DNA from: Spirochaeta sp. UBA2779
Lineage (GTDB): Bacteria > Spirochaetota > Spirochaetia > DSM-2461
Length of the DNA: 8,967 nucleotides
Direction of reading: 5' to 3'
Assembly (NCBI GenBank): GCA_002352375.1
Contig: DEIH01000237.1
Location: 1-8,967, forward strand
The notes under the pieces were generated by a model. That model was not told the DNA's origin and did not search any database. It worked only from the letters and a program-made list of their open reading frames with translations. This document shows, in pieces, positions 1-6,288 of this stretch; within the stretch, counting starts at the first letter, position 1; every line of letters starts with the position of its first letter. The translations under genes and the position numbers were made by a program.

Positions 1-558
1 ATGGGTCTGGTGAAGGAAGGCGACCGAATCCGTGTGGGAGAGTACGATGGGAACATCAGACATATACGGCTGATGAACACCGAACTGATTACCTTTGAGA
101 ATGAAACGCTCATATTCCCCAATCGCCAGCTCACCGGGGGTGTTATTCATAATTACAGCTACAAAGACCGCCGGGTTGTTATTGTAAATGAGGTGGAGGT
201 TTCCTACGATTCAGATCTGGATGAAGTGATTGAGCTTTTAAGGGCTGTTGCTTCAAAGAATCCCTGGCTCATGAGTAATTCGGAGATACTTGTGAGGGTG
301 AAAACTTTTGCATCTTCGGGAATCAGCATGCAGCTTCGTACGTGGATTCAAGATGTGGGTACACGGGCTGATGCTCTGAGCTGGACAAACCTGGAAATCT
401 GGCGGACCTTCGCAGCACATAATATTGAGATCCCGTTTACCCAGATTGTTGTGCACCAGCAGGATAATAGTTCAATTGACCTCTTACGCCCTGAGGCTAC
501 AGTCTCTGCCGATACAGAGACTCACATTCCGGATATGAGTGAAATCGGAGAAGACTAG
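1..558 (+). CDS. MscS-family mechanosensitive ion channel, C-terminal part (5' truncated by the window)
   Basis: The visible 185 residues match the cytoplasmic half of small-conductance mechanosensitive channels, which open under membrane tension to release solutes during osmotic downshock. The first ~55 residues are the MscS beta domain: a KEGDRIRVGEYDGNI stretch, then TELITFENETLIFPNRQL (the 'iPNs' signature), then IHNYSYKDRR. Residues ~60-150 form the alpha/beta vestibule domain, with the typical VSYDSDLDEV segment and an EIPFTQIVVH end equivalent to the IPYPQ end of MscS. No transmembrane helix is present, so the pore region must lie to the left. The methionine at base 1 is internal to the family alignment and is not a real start. 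After the MscS fold comes an acidic ~30-residue tail. The TAG stop (556-558) lies inside the inverted repeat of the adjacent palindromic element, so the tail may have been set by that insertion. Confidence 0.9.
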   Translation: MGLVKEGDRIRVGEYDGNIRHIRLMNTELITFENETLIFPNRQLTGGVIHNYSYKDRRVVIVNEVEVSYDSDLDEVIELLRAVASKNPWLMSNSEILVRVKTFASSGISMQLRTWIQDVGTRADALSWTNLEIWRTFAAHNIEIPFTQIVVHQQDNSSIDLLRPEATVSADTETHIPDMSEIGED

Positions 559-722
559 CAGCCTGTCGGATTTGGGGCTTTCGAGGCGATTTTTGAAGAC
601 TCTTTCTTAGTTCAATGCGCGAATAAGGAGGATATGAATAATATCCGACGAATGAGCAACGATGAAATGAGGAAAAAGATCAAAAATCGATCCGGAATTG
701 CTTAAGTCCGACAGGCTGCTAG
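555..722. mobile_element. MITE-like palindromic element with 16-bp perfect terminal inverted repeats
   Basis: The stretch between mscS and the methyltransferase gene is almost entirely one imperfect palindrome. The left end CTAGCAGCCTGTCGGA (555-570) is the exact reverse complement of TCCGACAGGCTGCTAG (707-722). Inside, CGATTTTTGA (587-596) pairs with TCAAAAATCG (680-689), and GGATAT (630-635) pairs with ATATCC (641-646) around a 5-base loop. That loop sits at the midpoint of the outer repeats. TA (and CTAG) is present at both outer edges, which fits a TA target duplication of the type made by IS630/Tc1-like transposases, although CTAG is itself a palindrome. No ORF of note is inside, so the element would be non-autonomous. 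Transcribed RNA would fold into a long hairpin between the two convergent genes and could act as a bidirectional transcription barrier. Alternative: a REP/BIME-like intergenic repeat. Confidence 0.7.
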
Positions 723-724
723 GA

Positions 725-1957
725 TTAGTTTTTCCGGTAAACCACCGCCCGCCATCCCCGGGTTCGTTTGTCCTCAAGAGTCGTCCATCCCCTGGAGGCT
801 TTTGTCAGAACAGCCACATCGGCACTACGGCCTACAATACCCCAGACTCCACCTGTTTTCAGAACCTTTGCCGCTTCGTCCTTCAAAGAACTGCTCCAAT
901 CCGTCCGGGGTACCGGATTTAAATCGGTTATCAGCAGATCTGCCGAATCCTTTTCTCCAAAACCGCCTTCCACTCCCGGATCCGCCAGAGGGTGTATCTC
1001 AAGAGGCAAGTCGGTACCCATGGCTTTCAGGTTATGAGCACTGATAAGCAGCTCCAGTCTGTCCCTGCCTGCGAGTATCACTTTATCCGGTCGGGCTCCC
1101 CTCTGCCTGCAGATCGCTAGAGGAAGATGACCCTGCCCGGGAGACCAGAATACCATCACCCCGTACCGGGGTTCCCGATTGATCAACTCCCCCATAAGCT
1201 TCAGACGCCAGGAAAGGGTGTCAAAATCGCTGATATTCCATACCGTATCCAGATTATACCGGGTGCGCTTGATTTTAAATTCTTCTGAATGCCGGATGTA
1301 GGGCAGCAAAAGGCTCTTGTACTCAGTGTCTTCTGCACTGCGGGCTGCTGCTGTTCTGTAGTGGAATACCGTATGTTGTTTAGAGGCATCCTCATGGACT
1401 ATTACGCCGCCTACTTCTGTAATGAGTTCCCGGCAAAGTTTTGCCAGGGTGTAGACTATTACAATGGCGGCTGTTCCATGAGGTTTCAGAAGGGGCAGGG
1501 AGCGATGCAGATAGTCCCGGAGTACCGGTTCTCCGGCTTTGGCGGGAAAATTCGAAAGAATAAGATTGTAGGAGTCCGAATGTGGGCCTTCAAGCAAAAG
1601 TCGGGAAGCAGTCTGGACATTTTTCAGCCGGTTAAGATCCGCATTGCGCCGGGTGAAATCCACGGCAAGTTCGTCACGGTCTACCATAAGAACTTCGGCG
1701 CCTGGGCAGCGCTTTGCCAGAGATAAACCCAGGGTTCCGACACCGCATCCCACATCCAGGATGAAAGAGAGTGTTCCGAGGTCAATCTTTTTGGCAATAG
1801 TTTTTAAAAGAAGCAGGGAGCCGGCATCGACTCCCGCACTGCTGAAGAGTCCAAGGGAAAGATCCAGTATAATTTCTTCCCCGGAAAATCGGCAGACGGT
1901 CTGCCGGTTAACGAAATCAGTCGTTGATACGCTCCTGATATTCACCTGATTCCACAT
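725..1957 (-). CDS. Two-domain class I SAM-dependent methyltransferase (RsmC/RlmG-like organisation)
   Basis: This 410-aa protein is predicted to transfer a methyl group from S-adenosylmethionine, probably within translation. Residues ~35-205 form a Rossmann methyltransferase domain. LFSSAGVDAGSLLLL (38-51) resembles the MTS-domain 'FS..glD.Gs.lLL' lead-in. ILDVGCGVGTLGLSLA (66-81) is motif I (SAM binding), VDRDELAVDFTRRNA (92-106) is motif II, and ILSNFPAKAG (133-142) stands where RNA/DNA methyltransferases carry NPPY/NPPF. Residues ~265-405 look like a second, degenerate Rossmann domain (WSPGQGHLPLA; AGRDRLELLISAHNLKA; LLITDLNPVP). RsmC-type rRNA m2G methyltransferases also pair an active and a degenerate domain, but there the degenerate one comes first. 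The start ATG lies 41 bases inside efp, with only a weak SD. An in-frame GTG (1945) is the only nearby alternative. Substrate unknown; last gene of the epmA-efp cluster. Confidence 0.75.
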   Translation of the reverse strand: MWNQVNIRSVSTTDFVNRQTVCRFSGEEIILDLSLGLFSSAGVDAGSLLLLKTIAKKIDLGTLSFILDVGCGVGTLGLSLAKRCPGAEVLMVDRDELAVDFTRRNADLNRLKNVQTASRLLLEGPHSDSYNLILSNFPAKAGEPVLRDYLHRSLPLLKPHGTAAIVIVYTLAKLCRELITEVGGVIVHEDASKQHTVFHYRTAAARSAEDTEYKSLLLPYIRHSEEFKIKRTRYNLDTVWNISDFDTLSWRLKLMGELINREPRYGVMVFWSPGQGHLPLAICRQRGARPDKVILAGRDRLELLISAHNLKAMGTDLPLEIHPLADPGVEGGFGEKDSADLLITDLNPVPRTDWSSSLKDEAAKVLKTGGVWGIVGRSADVAVLTKASRGWTTLEDKRTRGWRAVVYRKN

Positions 1958-2486
1958 TTATCCGGATTTTTTCACCTTGTTTGATGAAAATAGGAACTTT
2001 AACCTTCAGGTTGGTCTCGGTAATCACATATTTTGTGGCCCCGGTAACCGTATCGCCTTTTACAGCTTCTTCAGCTTCGGCGACAAGGAGGTCTTTTTTG
2101 GGGGGCAGGCGGATATCGAGAGTCTCCTCATTCCACCGGGTAAGTTTGAAGGTTTCACCCTCAAGCATGTAATACTGGGCATTTTCATGGGCCTTCATGG
2201 GAACTTCAAATTGATCAAAAGTGGTACTGTCCATAAAATGGTAATTTGTTCCATCAGAGTAGAGGAACTGGGATTCCACTTCATCCACATCGATTTCTTC
2301 ACAGTTATCCTGGCTTTTATGAGTTACTTTGAGTACCGCTGCGGATCGTAGATTCTTCAGTTTGAGTCTTACAAATGCAGAGCCCTTTCCCGGATTAACA
2401 AATTCACGTTCTGCGACGACGAAGGGTTCATTCTTTTCCAAGAGGTATGTGCCTTTTGCAATGGCACCTGCTTTAATCATTCCCAT
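1917..2486 (-). CDS. efp: Translation elongation factor P
   Basis: EF-P binds between the ribosomal P and E sites and stimulates peptide-bond formation at polyproline stretches. The 189-aa length is normal. All three beta-barrel domains are present: the N-terminal KOW-like domain with FVNPGKGSAFVRLKLKNL (29-46), the central OB domain (QFLYSDGTNYHFMDSTTFDQ), and the C-terminal OB domain (VKVPIFIKQGEKIRINVESGEY). The modifiable lysine falls at residue 34 in PGKG, the same number as Lys34 of E. coli EF-P, the site of beta-lysylation. The immediately upstream gene is epmA, which supports this modification rather than rhamnosylation (that form uses Arg) or hypusination. The ATG at 2486 is preceded by AGGA with 8 bases spacing. 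A second ATG two codons later is possible but would shift Lys34 to position 32. The 3' end overlaps the methyltransferase start. Confidence 0.96.
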   Translation of the reverse strand: MGMIKAGAIAKGTYLLEKNEPFVVAEREFVNPGKGSAFVRLKLKNLRSAAVLKVTHKSQDNCEEIDVDEVESQFLYSDGTNYHFMDSTTFDQFEVPMKAHENAQYYMLEGETFKLTRWNEETLDIRLPPKKDLLVAEAEEAVKGDTVTGATKYVITETNLKVKVPIFIKQGEKIRINVESGEYQERIND

Positions 2487-2518
2487 ATTCTTTTCCTGTT
2501 AGTTTGTTCTGCTTTAAT

Positions 2519-3553
2519 TTATCGGAGCATACTATCATGGATAGGGAAAAGGTCCAGCCCCTTGAGGTTGTTATCCCCCCTGACAAGTGCCAGCAGACGG
2601 TCCAAGCCTACTGCCGTACCCGAGCAGGGCGGCATCCCTCCGGCAATGAGCTGCGGCCATCGGAAATCAGGATTGGTTTTATCCGGTGACTCATCTTCCC
2701 AGTATTTTTTCAACAGCTTCTCATCGGTTTCCTCACCGTAGCAGTTGGCTACTTCAACACCCCTGATATAAAGTTCCCAACGATCCGCCCAGGGGGTTTC
2801 TGGTATATTCCGGGCCAGGGTAGGGATAAATGCAGGCCAATGGGTAATAGCCAGAGGACGGTCTGCAGGAAGGGCCTCTTCCACAAAGGTTAGAAATATG
2901 CGGTGAAACAGATCAGCGGCACTTTCCTTCTCCATTTCACCTGTAGGCAGTTTTTTTTCTTTCAGCCGGTTTCGAAAAATATCAGAAACTTCTGCAAGAG
3001 CTGAAGGATAACCGGATGATGCCCGGTTGATTTCGGATAGACCGGATTCTTCCAGTGCTGATTCCAGCGAAAAACCGGCAAATTCCCGAAAAGCTTCCTC
3101 CATACTGATTTTCCGTATAACGCCTGAAACTTCTTCTCCGGCTTCAGAGTTCACCGAACCTGCTGCAACCTCGATTATCTCCTGCATCACGATCAGATTA
3201 TCCCCGGCTGTTTTATCTACACCGTACCATTCGAGCATGGTGAACTCATTTCGATGCCATTTGTCCATCTGTTCACCGTTTCTGAAACAGCGGCCTATTT
3301 GAAAGAGGGAAGAAGAGCCTGAGGCCAGAGCCATTTTCAGCCAGATTTCAGGGGAGGGTATCAGATAAAGGGGGTATGATGTTCCATCAGGCTGTATCCT
3401 CCGGGTCTGGAACAGTTCAATATGGGATTCGGGAATCGGGCTGTCTGTCAGAAGAGGTGTGTCAACTTCCAGATATCCGCAGCGGTCAAAAAAATCTCTG
3501 ATTCCCCTGTACATGACGGCTCGCTCTTTTATCGCTTCATGTTTGAACTGCAT
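2519..3553 (-). CDS. epmA: EF-P--(R)-beta-lysine ligase / EpmA (GenX, PoxA, YjeA), a LysRS paralogue
   Basis: EpmA activates (R)-beta-lysine with ATP and attaches it to Lys34 of EF-P. The 344-aa protein is the catalytic core of a class II lysyl-tRNA synthetase without the N-terminal OB-fold anticodon-binding domain, as expected for EpmA (about 325 aa in E. coli). Motif 1 is GYLEVDTPLL (26-35). Motif 2 runs from FRNGEQ to RNEFTMLEWY (90-110). Motif 3 is GTAVGLDRLLAL (312-323). Ala314 occupies the position where EpmA has Ala and LysRS has Gly (E. coli A298), a residue linked to beta-lysine preference. Thirty-two bases separate its stop from efp, so the two are likely co-transcribed. No gene for the lysine 2,3-aminomutase EpmB is in the window. 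The SD is poor: either the mRNA is leaderless from the promoter proposed just upstream, or translation starts at Met14. Confidence 0.93.
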   Translation of the reverse strand: MQFKHEAIKERAVMYRGIRDFFDRCGYLEVDTPLLTDSPIPESHIELFQTRRIQPDGTSYPLYLIPSPEIWLKMALASGSSSLFQIGRCFRNGEQMDKWHRNEFTMLEWYGVDKTAGDNLIVMQEIIEVAAGSVNSEAGEEVSGVIRKISMEEAFREFAGFSLESALEESGLSEINRASSGYPSALAEVSDIFRNRLKEKKLPTGEMEKESAADLFHRIFLTFVEEALPADRPLAITHWPAFIPTLARNIPETPWADRWELYIRGVEVANCYGEETDEKLLKKYWEDESPDKTNPDFRWPQLIAGGMPPCSGTAVGLDRLLALVRGDNNLKGLDLFPIHDSMLR

Positions 3554-3560
3554 GGTATGG

Positions 3561-3590
3561 ATAATAGAATGGATAAGCGGGAAATGTCAG
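3561..3590 (-). promoter_or_regulatory. Candidate sigma-70-type promoter of epmA-efp
   Basis: On the minus strand CTGACA (3590-3585) is followed after 18 bases by TATTAT (3566-3561). The ATG of epmA begins only 7 bases beyond the -10 box, so transcription would start at or next to the start codon and give a leaderless or near-leaderless mRNA. This agrees with the absence of a good Shine-Dalgarno sequence there. Pattern match only. The ferredoxin terminator just upstream makes a promoter in this gap necessary if the operon is not read through. Confidence 0.4.
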
Positions 3591-3616
3591 TAATGCTAAT
3601 ATTTTAGTCCGGGGTT

Positions 3617-3644
3617 AAAAAGAACCGCCGTATGAACGGCGGTT
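3617..3644 (-). terminator. Rho-independent terminator of the ferredoxin gene
   Basis: AACCGCCG (3623-3630) and CGGCGGTT (3637-3644) form an 8-bp GC-rich stem with a 6-base loop (TATGAA). Read on the minus strand, the stem is followed by C and five T residues (3621-3617). It lies 21 bases after the ferredoxin stop codon and before the epmA promoter. The plus-strand side has A residues rather than a T tract, so it is directional for the minus strand. Confidence 0.85.
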
Positions 3645-3665
3645 TGAAAAAGATACCTGGGTTTG

Positions 3666-3839
3666 TCAGTCGGCAATGATACAATCGGTGGGACATACCT
3701 CGACACAGGCGCCGCAGCTTGTGCACAGATCGGGATCGATTACCCGTACATCACCCTGTTCGCTGATAGCCTCAACGGGGCATTCGGGTTCACAAGCGCC
3801 GCAATTAACGCATTCTTCTTTGTTGATGACATAAGCCAT
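3666..3839 (-). CDS. 2[4Fe-4S] bacterial-type (clostridial) ferredoxin
   Basis: A 57-aa low-potential electron carrier. The protein begins MAYVINKEECVNCGACEPEC and ends PTDCIIAD. The two cluster-binding motifs are clear: C10-x2-C13-x2-C16-x3-C20-P and C39-x2-C42-x2-C45-x3-C49-P, giving two [4Fe-4S] clusters with the usual pseudo-two-fold symmetry. A ninth cysteine (C53) follows the second motif and is not needed for classical ligation. The ATG at 3839 has a very strong Shine-Dalgarno, GGAGGT, with a 5-base spacing, indicating high expression. The gene has its own candidate promoter and a terminator, so it is probably a monocistronic unit between the CDF gene and epmA. It would serve as the soluble electron donor/acceptor for enzymes such as pyruvate:ferredoxin oxidoreductase, typical of anaerobes; the actual partner is not visible here. 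Confidence 0.95.
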   Translation of the reverse strand: MAYVINKEECVNCGACEPECPVEAISEQGDVRVIDPDLCTSCGACVEVCPTDCIIAD

Positions 3840-3840
3840 A

Positions 3841-3850
3841 TGTTACCTCC
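3841..3850 (-). promoter_or_regulatory. Strong ribosome binding site of the ferredoxin
   Basis: On the minus strand this reads GGAGGTAACA, a six-base match to the anti-Shine-Dalgarno consensus, followed by T and the ATG of the ferredoxin. It is the strongest RBS in the window and fixes the start of this short gene. Confidence 0.85.
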
Positions 3851-3870
3851 AGATGAAATATCCGTAGACA

Positions 3871-3899
3871 ACTTAACGGAATGCCCCTCAGATAATCAA
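3871..3899 (-). promoter_or_regulatory. Candidate promoter of the ferredoxin gene
   Basis: TTGATT (minus strand 3899-3894), a 17-base spacer and TTAAGT (3876-3871) give a moderate match to the sigma-70 consensus (4/6 for each box). They lie in the 91-base gap after the CDF stop codon. The predicted start near 3864 would give a leader of about 25 bases carrying the GGAGGT site. Confidence 0.35.
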
Positions 3900-3930
3900 G
3901 TCCCCGGTGGAGGGATTTGGTTTTCACAGG

Positions 3931-4908
3931 TTATTTATTACTATCAGATCTGTTTTTTCTTATATCATTCGGTACCAGACCATATCCTTCCAGATGATCG
4001 GGAACTCCCGCCGGTTCTATATGCACCATAATGTCATACACTTTATGGATTCTACTGCGAATCTCCTCTTCAAGACTGCAGGCCAGACTGTGAGCCTCGG
4101 AAACGCTTAAATTACCGTCCACTTCCACATCCATATCGATAACATATAGAGAATTGAGACCACGGATTCTAACCCTGTGAGGATTTGAAATTCCCTGGAT
4201 TTTTTCAGCTGCCTGAAAAACATCACAATAGACATTTTTATCATCAACACTGTCCATCAACTCGGTGTTGGTATTCAGAAACACCATTATTCCAGAAACA
4301 ATAATCCAGATACTCACAGCAAATCCGGCGGTAACATCAAGAATAGGCAGATGGAGAATCCGGGTGAAAAACACTCCGGTCAGTACGGCAAAGGACAGTA
4401 AAATGTCGTTACGCATGTTGATGGCATCGGCATTCATCATTCGGCTTTCTGTAACCCGCCCGGCATGAAACTTATATGCTGCCAGTACCGATTTTCCGAT
4501 AATAGAGACTCCACTGGCAAGTAAAGCAAACGTTCCCGGGATTTCGGAAACCTCTCCACCGGTGATTTTTCTGACAGTCATGGTGAGAAGCTGCAGACCG
4601 GCCATGATAATTACCAGAGAGAGGGTCTTAGTTGCAATGGTTTCCACCCGGCCGTGTCCCCAGGGATGTTCAGGGTCTGGAGGTTCTGCCCCGGCTTTAG
4701 CCGCGTAAAGAGTCACCATGGAGGTAACTACATCACTCAGACTGTCAATCCCATCTCCGACTACAGCCAGGGAACTGGAGAGAAATCCGGCGGTGATTTT
4801 CAGAGCGGAAAGTAACAGGTTTCCAATTATGCCTGCCCAGGAGGCTTTTTTAAGTATATTCAAACGTTTCTCTGGATTGATTGGTTCTATTCCCGGTTTT
4901 TCTTTCAT
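3931..4908 (-). CDS. Cation diffusion facilitator (CDF) family divalent metal transporter
   Basis: CDF proteins export divalent metals (Zn, Fe, Mn, Co, Ni) in exchange for protons across the inner membrane. The 325-aa length is typical. Hydrophobic segments lie near residues 24-48, 55-70, 95-112, 125-147, 169-187 and 190-212, the six-helix CDF pattern. A cytoplasmic metallochaperone-like domain (about 225-300, ending YDIMVHIEP) follows. Helix 2 contains VVGDGIDSLSDV, with D55 and D59 at the YiiP D45/D49 transport-site positions. In helix 5 the HxxxD or DxxxD partner is NxxxD here (N164, D168), so the metal preference is unclear. The loop HPWGHGRVETIA (81-92) is a standard CDF signature. Its ATG overlaps the pgl stop by four bases (ATGA), and AGGA lies 7 bases upstream, so it is the last gene of the pth-pgl-CDF operon. 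Confidence 0.9.
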   Translation of the reverse strand: MKEKPGIEPINPEKRLNILKKASWAGIIGNLLLSALKITAGFLSSSLAVVGDGIDSLSDVVTSMVTLYAAKAGAEPPDPEHPWGHGRVETIATKTLSLVIIMAGLQLLTMTVRKITGGEVSEIPGTFALLASGVSIIGKSVLAAYKFHAGRVTESRMMNADAINMRNDILLSFAVLTGVFFTRILHLPILDVTAGFAVSIWIIVSGIMVFLNTNTELMDSVDDKNVYCDVFQAAEKIQGISNPHRVRIRGLNSLYVIDMDVEVDGNLSVSEAHSLACSLEEEIRSRIHKVYDIMVHIEPAGVPDHLEGYGLVPNDIRKNRSDSNK

Positions 4909-5633
4909 TTGTTATTCCTGTAAACAAACCATACGGCTGGACCGGACTTCGGCTTGACGGATTCAAAGGGGTAGATTTTATCCCCGGGGGAGTCCTTGGT
5001 GGTGGCGTAGAGATAATCAATGATAGTTTCCTTACCCGTACGGCCGGTAAAGAAAATCACGTTTTCAGCGGTGTTAATTGCCGGGAAAGTAAGAGTAACC
5101 CTCTCCACATAAGGTTTCAGCGGGGCGGTGCCGGTTTCAATTATTGGAACATCTTTGGTGAAAAGTGCTTTTGAGCCCGGGAATAGGCTTGCCGTATGAC
5201 CGTCCGGTCCCAGTCCCAGGAGAATTAAATCAAAAGCCGGCGGACCTGAGAAGTAATCCGCCAACAGCAGATTGTATTTCCCGGCGGCCCGGGGTGCTCC
5301 CAGCTCTCCGGGGATGCGGTAAATATGCTCCGGTTGGATATCCAGCGGTTCAAGCAATGATTCCATTTGCATACGGTAATTACTGTAGGGACTTTCCGGG
5401 GCGACGGCTCTTTCATCTCCGAAAAACCAGTCAATACGGCTGATATCCATAACACCTGATAGTGAGGTGATGGAGGTGTTCAGTTTCTTCGGAGCAGAAC
5501 CTCCAGGAAGAACCACTGAAAACCGGTCTTTACTCTTCAATCCGGTTTCTATTGTTTTAAGGATGTACCGGGCTGCAGTGTCCGAGGCTTCTTCTACCGA
5601 AGCAAACTGATTAATACGGGGAGTATTCTTCAT
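4905..5633 (-). CDS. pgl: 6-phosphogluconolactonase
   Basis: Hydrolyses 6-phosphogluconolactone to 6-phosphogluconate, the second step of the oxidative pentose phosphate pathway, in the cytoplasm. The 242-aa protein is full length for the DevB/Pgl type (glucosamine-6-phosphate isomerase-like fold). Motifs in order: VLPGGSAPKKL (41-51, phosphate loop), WFFGDERAVAPESPYSNYRM (69-88), ILLGLGPDGHTASLFPG (137-153, with the catalytic-region His146), and VTLTFPAINTAENVIFFTG (179-197). The GPDGHTASLFPG motif is the classic Pgl signature and separates it from NagB. The ATG overlaps the pth stop by one base (TGATG) and the gene ends in a four-base overlap with the CDF gene, which implies translational coupling. 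The partner genes zwf and gnd are not in the window. Confidence 0.95.
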   Translation of the reverse strand: MKNTPRINQFASVEEASDTAARYILKTIETGLKSKDRFSVVLPGGSAPKKLNTSITSLSGVMDISRIDWFFGDERAVAPESPYSNYRMQMESLLEPLDIQPEHIYRIPGELGAPRAAGKYNLLLADYFSGPPAFDLILLGLGPDGHTASLFPGSKALFTKDVPIIETGTAPLKPYVERVTLTFPAINTAENVIFFTGRTGKETIIDYLYATTKDSPGDKIYPFESVKPKSGPAVWFVYRNNK

Positions 5634-6217
5634 CAGCTTAAAACCCTAACCGGATCTGTGCCTCCTTGAATAGATTCCATGCCACCAAGTACCCCTCTGA
5701 GTTTCTCGGCAGCATGATTAAGAATAAGAGGCAGCACAGCTTCCTCACCGGGGCTGAAACGGCCGAGTACCCAGGAATGAACCGAACCCCGGTCGGGACG
5801 CCCTATACCCAGCCGCAGCCGGTAGAAACCTGTATCCCTCAGGCTGTCCCGTATGGACTTGAGTCCGTTATGCCCCGCAAGGCCACCGCCGAAGCGAAAG
5901 GCATATTCTCCGAAAGGAAGTTCAAGGTCGTCATGAATAACGAGAAGATTCCTCAGCTCTGTTTTGTAAAACCCAACAGCTGCCGAAACGGATTTTCCGG
6001 AATTATTCATGAAGGTTTCAGGAATGAGAAACCTGCATCGGTTTTTTCCCTGAGTATAATCGGCAACCTTTCCATGAAATTTCTCCCGCCAGATAAGTTC
6101 GGCGGCTCCCGGCAGCACATTCACGAGCATCTGAGCCGCATTATGCCGGGTTCCGGTGTATTGTTTTCCGGGATTTCCAAGAAAGATTACCAGTTCAAAG
6201 TTCTCCGATGAGTGCAT
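5633..6217 (-). CDS. pth: Peptidyl-tRNA hydrolase
   Basis: Cleaves the ester bond of peptidyl-tRNAs released prematurely from ribosomes, recycling tRNA. The 194-aa length matches bacterial Pth. The active-site set is complete: N15 in LGNPGKQY, catalytic H25 in TRHNAAQML, N71 in ETFMNNSGKSV, D96 in VIHDDLELPFG, and N117 in GGLAGHNGLKSI. These correspond to E. coli N10, H20, N68, D93 and N114. The later signature YRLRLGIGRP is also present. It is the first gene of the pth-pgl-CDF operon and is divergent from the SelB-like gene, with 69 bases between the two ATGs. No good Shine-Dalgarno precedes the ATG. A TATTAT sequence overlaps the start codon (TATTATG), but no convincing -35 goes with it. 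Confidence 0.95.
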   Translation of the reverse strand: MHSSENFELVIFLGNPGKQYTGTRHNAAQMLVNVLPGAAELIWREKFHGKVADYTQGKNRCRFLIPETFMNNSGKSVSAAVGFYKTELRNLLVIHDDLELPFGEYAFRFGGGLAGHNGLKSIRDSLRDTGFYRLRLGIGRPDRGSVHSWVLGRFSPGEEAVLPLILNHAAEKLRGVLGGMESIQGGTDPVRVLS

Positions 6218-6259
6218 AATAGAAGTTTACTCGATTTTGTATGTCTTTGACTCCTTGAA

Positions 6260-6288
6260 TTGAGACTTCCAGGGCAACCTTCTATAAT
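6260..6288 (+). promoter_or_regulatory. Candidate promoter of the SelB-like/lipoprotein operon
   Basis: TTGAGA (6260-6265), 17 bases, then a perfect TATAAT (6283-6288). This is the best sigma-70-like match in the window. The -10 box overlaps the ATG at 6287, so transcription would begin near 6295, downstream of that ATG. If this promoter is used, the effective start codon would be GTG at 6320, which is preceded by AGGTGG (6310-6315). Confidence 0.5.

Noticed and set aside
698..922. Plus-strand open frame starting in the palindromic element
   Set aside because: Low-complexity, proline-rich translation antisense to the methyltransferase 3' end; no support.
1289..2351. Plus-strand open frames (1289-1726, 1644-1949, 1977-2351)
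   Set aside because: Antisense to the methyltransferase and efp, with no family features or RBS.
3663..4031. Plus-strand 122-codon open frame over the ferredoxin region
   Set aside because: It is antisense to the ferredoxin gene, whose cysteine motifs, RBS, promoter and terminator are all on the minus strand.
5666..6211. Plus-strand 181-codon open frame opposite pth
   Set aside because: Pth on the minus strand has every active-site residue; the plus frame has no recognisable domain and is a shadow.
6212..6222. TATTAT overlapping the pth start codon as a promoter -10
   Set aside because: No acceptable -35 at 16-18 bases upstream, and it would start transcription within the conserved gene.
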